NCBI GenBank assembly: GCA_018398765.1
Contig: JAHBMJ010001473.1
Coordinates: 1 to 23,279, forward strand
Reading direction: 5' to 3'
DNA from: Chromera velia
Lineage: Eukaryota > Sar > Chromeraceae
DNA length: 23,279 nucleotides
In this document: positions 18,845-23,279 of the stretch, in pieces
How positions within the stretch are numbered: position 1 is the first letter of the stretch
How the letters are laid out: each line of letters opens with the position of its first letter
Position numbers and translations under genes: made by a program
The notes under the pieces: generated by a model
Database searches by the model: none
What the model was told of the DNA's origin: nothing
Seen by the model: the letters and a program-made list of their open reading frames with translations, nothing else

Positions 18845-20640
18845 CACGAAAGAGAGAACAAAGGGGGGGCATGCTTTCGGTCATCGACGAATGACAAATT
18901 TCTGCTCCTAAAGAGAGATAAGAGAGATAGTCAGTCACGGGGCGACCCACTTCATCATACCGAAAGACGGATAGACAAAGAGACGGACAGACGGACAGAC
19001 GGACAGACGGACAGACGGACAGGCGGCCAGACGGCCAGACGGAAGGACAAGTAGGCAGAATGGCAGATGCGTCTTGTGATTGAGGATCCCAGCTTCTTGC
19101 CAAAAGGCATGGATCTTAATTTATTTTTGCACGGAAAGGCATTGCGTCACAAACAAATGCCGGCCCAGAAAGCAATAGAGCTTCTTGAATACAAAAGAAA
19201 GCATCGATGATTCTCTTTCGATCAGTGTAAATACGCACAAAAAGAAGGAAGGAAGGAAGCACTGACGTACCGACGAATTGATGGAACCTGGGGTCTCTGA
19301 GTAGTTCCTTGATTGGTTTCGTCTTCAAACTTTCCCACTCATCATCCGCCTCGTCGTCACTCCCCAACCCCGTATCCACCTCTTTGGTCCTCACAAAGTC
19401 CTCAAACACCTTCACATGCCTCGCACAAACACTCCCAGCCCCTCCTCTGCGCTGCAGTCGTCGTCTGGGTTTTGCCCCTACAGGACCGCTAGGAACCCCC
19501 GCTACCTTCTCCAAGGTCGCTGCCTGCCCATAATTCTTCATCACCTTCCGCACACGGCAGTACTGGGCAAGCCACTGGAGGTCCAAGTCCAGGCTCACCT
19601 TCTTCTTCTCCTCGTCGTATGTGGTCTTCAGGGTCAAAGCCTTGGACGGAAGCAGCGGGTACCTGCAGGCGTTTGATTTTTGTCGAATGCATTTCTGTAA
19701 TATTGTATGACGTTTTTCTTTGCTCCCCATGGAACGGAAGCAGGGAGCGTTAATTTCTCGTGTGAAGGGCGAACGAATCCATCCATTAAAAGTGGCACAT
19801 TTCATGCGCATATGTCGATCTATCGAGATTTTGTTTTTTTCGGAAAAAAGGGACAGGCTGCACGGCCGTGGCCTGGAGGGCGGCCCTTCTTCATAAATAA
19901 ATAAACAAATAAATAAATAAATAAAAAGCGGACCTTGTGTGGACGTAGAAGGGATCTCCGTACTTGAGGAGACTGAGGTCGGTCATCTTGATGTGAGAGC
20001 AGTGCGCAGGTGAGGCAGCGTCGTATGCCTCCAGGTACATGACCTTCCCTACTTCCAGCAGAGAGGTGGAAACACCCTTCACGATGCCCAACAAAATAGG
20101 AAGAGCGGGGCATTTGTGCTTGTCTGGCCGAAGATTGCCTATCATAAACACGAGCACCTTCTTCTTTTTGACCTCATAGTGGAGCACAGTGCAGTCCGAG
20201 GTCGGGTCTTGGGATGCGTACAGCTTTAGTTGGTGCAGTTGCAGGACTTTGTCGTAGGTGAAACAAATGCGCATGGATTCCAGAATTCCTGCTGTTGACA
20301 TCGGAACGTATCTAACGAAGCACTTCTTCTTCTCCTTCTCGTTCTTTTCGAGATCTTCCATGGCACTCACCCACAAAGAGGCGCAACTTCGAAACGGGAC
20401 AGTCTCCATTCCCCACTTGTGGGTTACGGCGAGTTTGGTTGTGTCATACACCCCCTCCGTATATGCACCTTTGTCATCGAGCCAGTTGGAAAGAGACTCC
20501 CTCCCCTGTTTTGCTTTCTGCTGAAAGTTCTGCAGGGCCTTCCAAAGAAATTGCCCCTGCTGCTGCTGAGCCTCTTCGTCCGCCAGGGAGACGGAGAAGA
20601 GGCAACATGCCACCAGCGAAAGGAAGTGCCGCAGTCTCAT
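15739..20640 (-). CDS. Secreted protein with acidic Pro/Glu repeat tail, family unknown
   Basis: Exons on the minus strand: 20640-19934, 19662-19271, 18692-18629, 18399-18269, 16635-15739. All junctions are GT-AG and phases close (2, 1, 2, 1). About 729 residues if one base in a 10-A run (complement of 15982-15991) is discounted. The start chosen is M at 20640, which gives a strong signal peptide ([20 protein letters not shown]); an upstream in-frame ATG at 20706 would bury it. Residues about 20-430 are a globular Cys-containing region I cannot place in a family (landmarks [49 protein letters not shown]). The last exon begins Pro/Lys-rich and has a 37-residue repeat starting at about 508, 545 and 582, with the pattern [18 protein letters not shown] then a Glu-rich run. 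It ends in an acidic tail and TGA. No membrane segment or GPI signal. It faces the ANTH gene across a shared promoter. Confidence 0.83.
15982..15991 (-). other. 10-A run causing an apparent frameshift
   Basis: In the last exon of the secreted-protein gene, the minus strand has CCG followed by ten A's and GGCATGG. Upstream coding (NAAPKKK) and downstream coding ([18 protein letters not shown] onwards) are in frames one base apart. Nine A's would join them. A homopolymer sequencing error is the simplest reading; a real mutation or transcriptional slippage is possible. Confidence 0.75.
16645..16705. repeat. CA and GA microsatellites beside the last acceptor
   Basis: (CA)n at 16645-16674 followed by (GA)n-rich sequence to about 16705. 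On the minus strand these give a CT-rich then GT-rich tract directly before the GGGCTTGCAG acceptor of the last exon of the secreted-protein gene, so they may serve as its polypyrimidine region. Confidence 0.8.
17008..17080 (-). other. Candidate 73-nt cassette exon, copy 3
   Basis: Third identical copy. After it the reading phase would again match the last exon at 16635, because three copies add 219 nt. Confidence 0.35.
17273..17345 (-). other. Candidate 73-nt cassette exon, copy 2
   Basis: Second identical copy with the same acceptor and donor. With 73 = 3x24+1, each copy would be read in a different frame when spliced in series. Confidence 0.35.
17592..17664 (-). other. Candidate 73-nt cassette exon, copy 1 in transcript order
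   Basis: On the minus strand a long pyrimidine tract (TTTCTTCTTTTTCTCCCTC) ends in AACACCACAG; 73 nt follow; then AAAG meets GTGAGAG. Both splice sites are close to ideal. All three frames of the 73 nt are open and encode Lys/Arg/Gln-rich peptide. Copy identical to 17273-17345 and 17008-17080. Use in mRNA is inferred only. Confidence 0.35.
18714..18842. repeat. (AC)n microsatellite in an intron
   Basis: About 130 bp of AC repeats with GC interruptions, inside intron 2 of the minus-strand secreted-protein gene (19270-18693). It sits just upstream, in transcript terms, of the acceptor at 18693. On the minus strand it is a GT tract. Confidence 0.88.
18975..19045. repeat. GACGGACA tandem repeat in the same intron
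   Basis: Repeats of GACGGACA with late variants (GGCGGCCA, GACGGCCA), inside intron 2 of the secreted-protein gene. No coding role seen. Confidence 0.8.
19898..19926. repeat. (AAAT)n run at the first intron donor side
   Basis: Short AAAT tetranucleotide run within intron 1 (19933-19663) of the secreted-protein gene, eight bases from the exon 1 donor GTCCGC, which is a weak donor apart from its GT. Confidence 0.75.
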
Positions 20641-21359
20641 GTCGCTTTGCAACCTCTGATGGAGCTTTTGAATCTTCGTTTCTCCCGAATTCAACAGGAG
20701 AAACAACCTATAGCTGTTCTACCGAGTCGGTGAATCTTCGCGAAAATGGCCGGATCGACAGCTTCCTTGGATGCATGCATTTGATTAAATGTCAATTTGT
20801 AAAAAAAGAATGCGTATACCATGCAATCATAATGCATGAATTGAATTAAATTGCATGAATGTATACGACAAATCACAAATAAAAAATATTATTGACAGGA
20901 GTTGTCGATACAGAGCACTGCATGTTGCAGCAACAGGTTACCACGTGTGTTGCAGGCAGCGGCTAGCTTTCCGGGGCCGTTTTTAACGTGCGGCGGCGGG
21001 CAGCAACACACTGCGCGTGCATGCAGTGCACTGCATGCATGAGCCGCCGCCATGCATTCGGCGCCGCCACAAAATGCTCGTATGCGACTTCATCGATCTA
21101 TCCGACAGACAACTGGTATCCGGCAGACTACCAGCATCTATATGCAACTCTATACCAACATGAGTTTACGTTCATTTCGTGGGTCCTTGACAAACAGACG
21201 CTGCACGAGGGAGTGCATGATGCTTCTCAGCCCGCCGTGATTTGCAGAAGGTTGGGTACAACAACTGATTGAAGACAATTGCCCGCTGCCGTCTCCTTTT
21301 CACGTCGACGATCTGCACGCATGGGGCCGTTATCTGTACAATAGGGTTAACGAAGGGAA
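20641..21359. promoter_or_regulatory. Shared divergent promoter with TGCATGC sites
   Basis: A 719-bp gap between two head-to-head genes (secreted protein on minus, ANTH protein on plus). TGCATGC occurs at 20772-20778, 21018-21024 and 21032-21038, with further near sites (GCATGAAT, CCATGCATTCG at about 21051). The left third is AT-rich and the right part GC-rich. TGCATGCA is palindromic, so one site could serve both genes. Co-regulation is inferred from the layout. Open frames at 20988-21272 lack splice or family support. Confidence 0.55.
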
Positions 21360-23174
21360 ATGCTTACAGCAGCCACAGCGTTGGGACTCGTAGACGAGCG
21401 CGAGCGGACGCTTCTGAAGGGTAAGGAGTGCTCGGACCGTTGCAGTGGCCCTCTTCTTCCGGTTCCGTCTCCTTCTGTCTCTTCATTCACTTTCTGTCCT
21501 TGTTGGCTCCTTTATTTGTGTGCAGCATCTGACAGGTTGGTGGCTCGAGTGCTTCGCTTGCGGGGACGTGCAGAAGGGAAGCGAGGGCAGGGAAGGATTA
21601 TCGTGCCGTGTTCGGACTTGGGGAAGAGCTCCAGGCTCTTGTGGTGAACATAGCTACGAAGTTAAAGTAGAGAGAGTTCTAAAAGAGGCAGGGAAAGAGA
21701 AGCAAAAGCATGAGAAGAAGACACAAGAAGGCAATACAAGCGATGGGAGTAATTCAAAGGAAAGAGAGTAAGCAAGGGTTGTCTTCCCCGCCTACGTGAC
21801 ACCTGATGATGACAGATGTGAATATCTCCTTCGATCGGCTGCTTGTCTCTTTTCATTTTCCCTTCTTTCCCTCATTTCTGCTTTCTGATGTATTCTGCAG
21901 ACGAGTGAAGGAGATCAAACCCAAGTACCTCTGCTCCCTGGCTTTCCAAGCAGGGCACTCAGAGGAGGGTTTCAATTGGCTTCTCACCAGACTGAAGGTT
22001 CGGATGTCGCGAGGTCGCAGTTCTTCGGAAATGCAGAGGGACAGGACCAAGAAAAGAGGGGGGGGGGAAGCAAATGTTCATGCTATTGTCTCCTCCATGT
22101 CTCCTCTTTGGCTGCCCTTCCATAACTTTCTCTTTCCGGATGATTTTTTCTCTCTTTTCCTTTTTGAATCAATCATTTTCTTCTGCACTCCCTCCTCTTT
22201 TTAACTTTCAAAATCCGAGCTCCCTTTCGCATTCCTCTCTTGCCCCCCCTCTCTGCAGCGACGGCCCTACACCCGGTACCCCGTGGTTGCCCTGAAGGTG
22301 CTCGTCATCATCCACACAGTGATTCAGCAGGTCAGACAGAAAGAGGGGGGGGGAAGATTTGAGGCGTTGATCAATGGGATCGTTGCAGGCAGCACACGCA
22401 AACCTTGGCATCCCTGCTCGTCTCCCTCCCTGCCTTTCTGTCTGTTGGTGGGTCCAGCTTGGGACGCTTTAGGGGTGATGAGAACGATCGAGAAGGTGCG
22501 CACGCTGTCTGAATGAGATGTGACTGGGACAGAATCCCAAATCTTCAAACGATGAACGAGAGAGAAGACCCAAGCTTGCATGCGCTGTCTGCAGATTCCC
22601 TTCGAGACCTCCAAAGCTCGTGCCTTCTCTCCCCTCCTCTCTGCGATCGGGAGGCACTGGGGAGCTGTGGCTAGGGCCCACATTCGTGACATCGTGGCGT
22701 CTCGTCGGGGTAGTGGCAGTTCCTCAAGGGGGTCTGTGTCAGTGGGTATCTCTTCTTCGTCTGCCGGCACGCCTCTTCCAGTGCTGATTGCCCGGTATGC
22801 AGATGTACTCGGTCGGAAGCTGGCGGTACTCTCTGTGTGGGAACTCTTCTTTCAGGGTCAGCAGCAGGAGTGAGTCCTCGTTTGGGAGGCCTCCATTGCA
22901 TTCGCATTTACGTTACGTGTGTGTATTCGTAGTGTAGCTATTGAATCCTTGCAGTGGGTTGACGAGAGAGAATGCTGCCAGCTCTCCAGGAAAAGGTATG
23001 AGAGAGCGTTGCGCTAAGACATGCACCCCCTGGTTTTCTTTGTGATTGCACTTCTGTCTGTGCAGGCAACTGGGCTCTTGACCCCTTTCTCCGTCTGAAT
23101 GGTCTCACTCTGGAGATGGCGGCCTCCTTGGAAGACCCTGCCGTCTCCCCTGTTAACACAAAAGTCGCCGACAG
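21360..23174 (+). CDS. ANTH-domain clathrin-adaptor-like protein (AP180/CALM type), 5' part
   Basis: Membrane-traffic adaptor: ANTH domains bind PI(4,5)P2 and help clathrin coats form. Exons: 21360-21420, 21526-21535, 21901-21997, 22259-22330, 22595-22869, 22955-22995, 23066-23174. Phases close throughout. At least 221 residues; the last visible donor (GTGGGA at 23175) sends the gene beyond the right edge. The N-terminus is short, so K20-A-S-D begins helix 1 early. The phosphoinositide motif, KA then K-x-K-Y nine residues on, is K20, A21, K30, K32 and Y33. Then come YLCSLAFQAG and, after exon 4 starts, YPVVALKVLVIIHTVIQQ, the family's W/Y-x-VALK-x-L-x-VIH helix. A Ser/Gly-rich insert (about 110-130) precedes LPVLIARYADVLGRKL, the YA-x-YL-x-RL helix. 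The C-terminal clathrin/AP2-binding tail is not visible. An ENTH or VHS protein is less likely given the K-x9-K-x-K-Y spacing. Confidence 0.83.
21526..21535 (+). other. 10-nt microexon of the ANTH gene
   Basis: CATCTGACAG lies between TTTATTTGTGTGCAG and GTTGGTG. Exon 1 ends in phase 1 and exon 3 must be entered in phase 2. Direct joining of 1 to 3 makes a TGA, and the other donors in the following open stretch give a wrong phase or a stop. The microexon gives K-A-S-D-R-R, restoring the ANTH lipid-binding spacing. Confidence 0.65.
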
Positions 23175-23279
23175 GTGGGAAAGGGGGGGGGGTCACTCTG
23201 TTGGTCTGCGGAAAATGACGAGGATTGTGAACGGGAAATAGAGCGACAGTCAATCGGCACTATCCTTCCCCCCCCCCCC
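23175..23279. other. Start of next intron, ending in a poly-C run
   Basis: GTGGGAAAGGGG follows exon 7 as a donor. The window ends in a run of C at 23268-23279. No next exon is visible, so the ANTH gene is incomplete here. Confidence 0.5.

Overview
This looks like nuclear DNA from a eukaryotic microbe, most likely a myzozoan alveolate. A chromerid alga such as Chromera velia is my best guess, not a proof. The reasons are genes split into small exons by GT-AG introns, large non-coding stretches full of microsatellites, an LTR retrotransposon, and clusters of TGCATGC upstream of genes. TGCATGC is known as an ApiAP2-type recognition site in apicomplexans. No bacterial operon structure, rRNA or tRNA gene was seen.

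Layout. 1-1024: 5' end of a minus-strand LTR retrotransposon (LTR 674-1024, primer-binding site 661-673, gag with two in-frame stops running off the left edge). 1808-2298 (-): small secreted Cys-rich protein gene with an internal TAG. 2547-10213: a gene-poor repeat block. It has a 0.4-kb repeat ('B') at both ends, a diverged tandem satellite of about 65 bp with a palindromic core (about 3630-4990 and 6820-8660), a 1.77-kb minisatellite of 9-bp units in its middle, and a 1.07-kb unit bounded by 170-bp direct repeats ('A'). 10719-13673 (+): five-exon 2-oxoglutarate/Fe(II) dioxygenase of the isopenicillin-N-synthase-like superfamily. 13674-15738: intergenic, with microsatellites and a long inverted repeat. 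15739-20640 (-): five-exon gene for a secreted protein of about 730 residues with no family I recognise; its 1.6-kb last intron holds CTGT arrays and three identical candidate 73-nt exons. 20641-21359: shared head-to-head promoter. 21360-23174 (+): N-terminal seven exons of an ANTH-domain (AP180/CALM-like) clathrin adaptor, truncated by the right edge and containing a 10-nt microexon.

Exon models were built by hand from splice consensus and phase. For all three multi-exon genes the phases close exactly, which is the main evidence for the models. The secreted gene closes only if one base is removed from a 10-A run. The genes are not obviously one pathway: the dioxygenase is metabolic, the ANTH protein is for vesicle traffic, and the other two enter the secretory route. 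The most noteworthy signals are the microexon that completes the ANTH phosphoinositide-binding motif, the triplicated candidate exon whose copies are in frame only when used all together or not at all, and the satellite whose hairpin stem changes in a compensatory way between sub-arrays.
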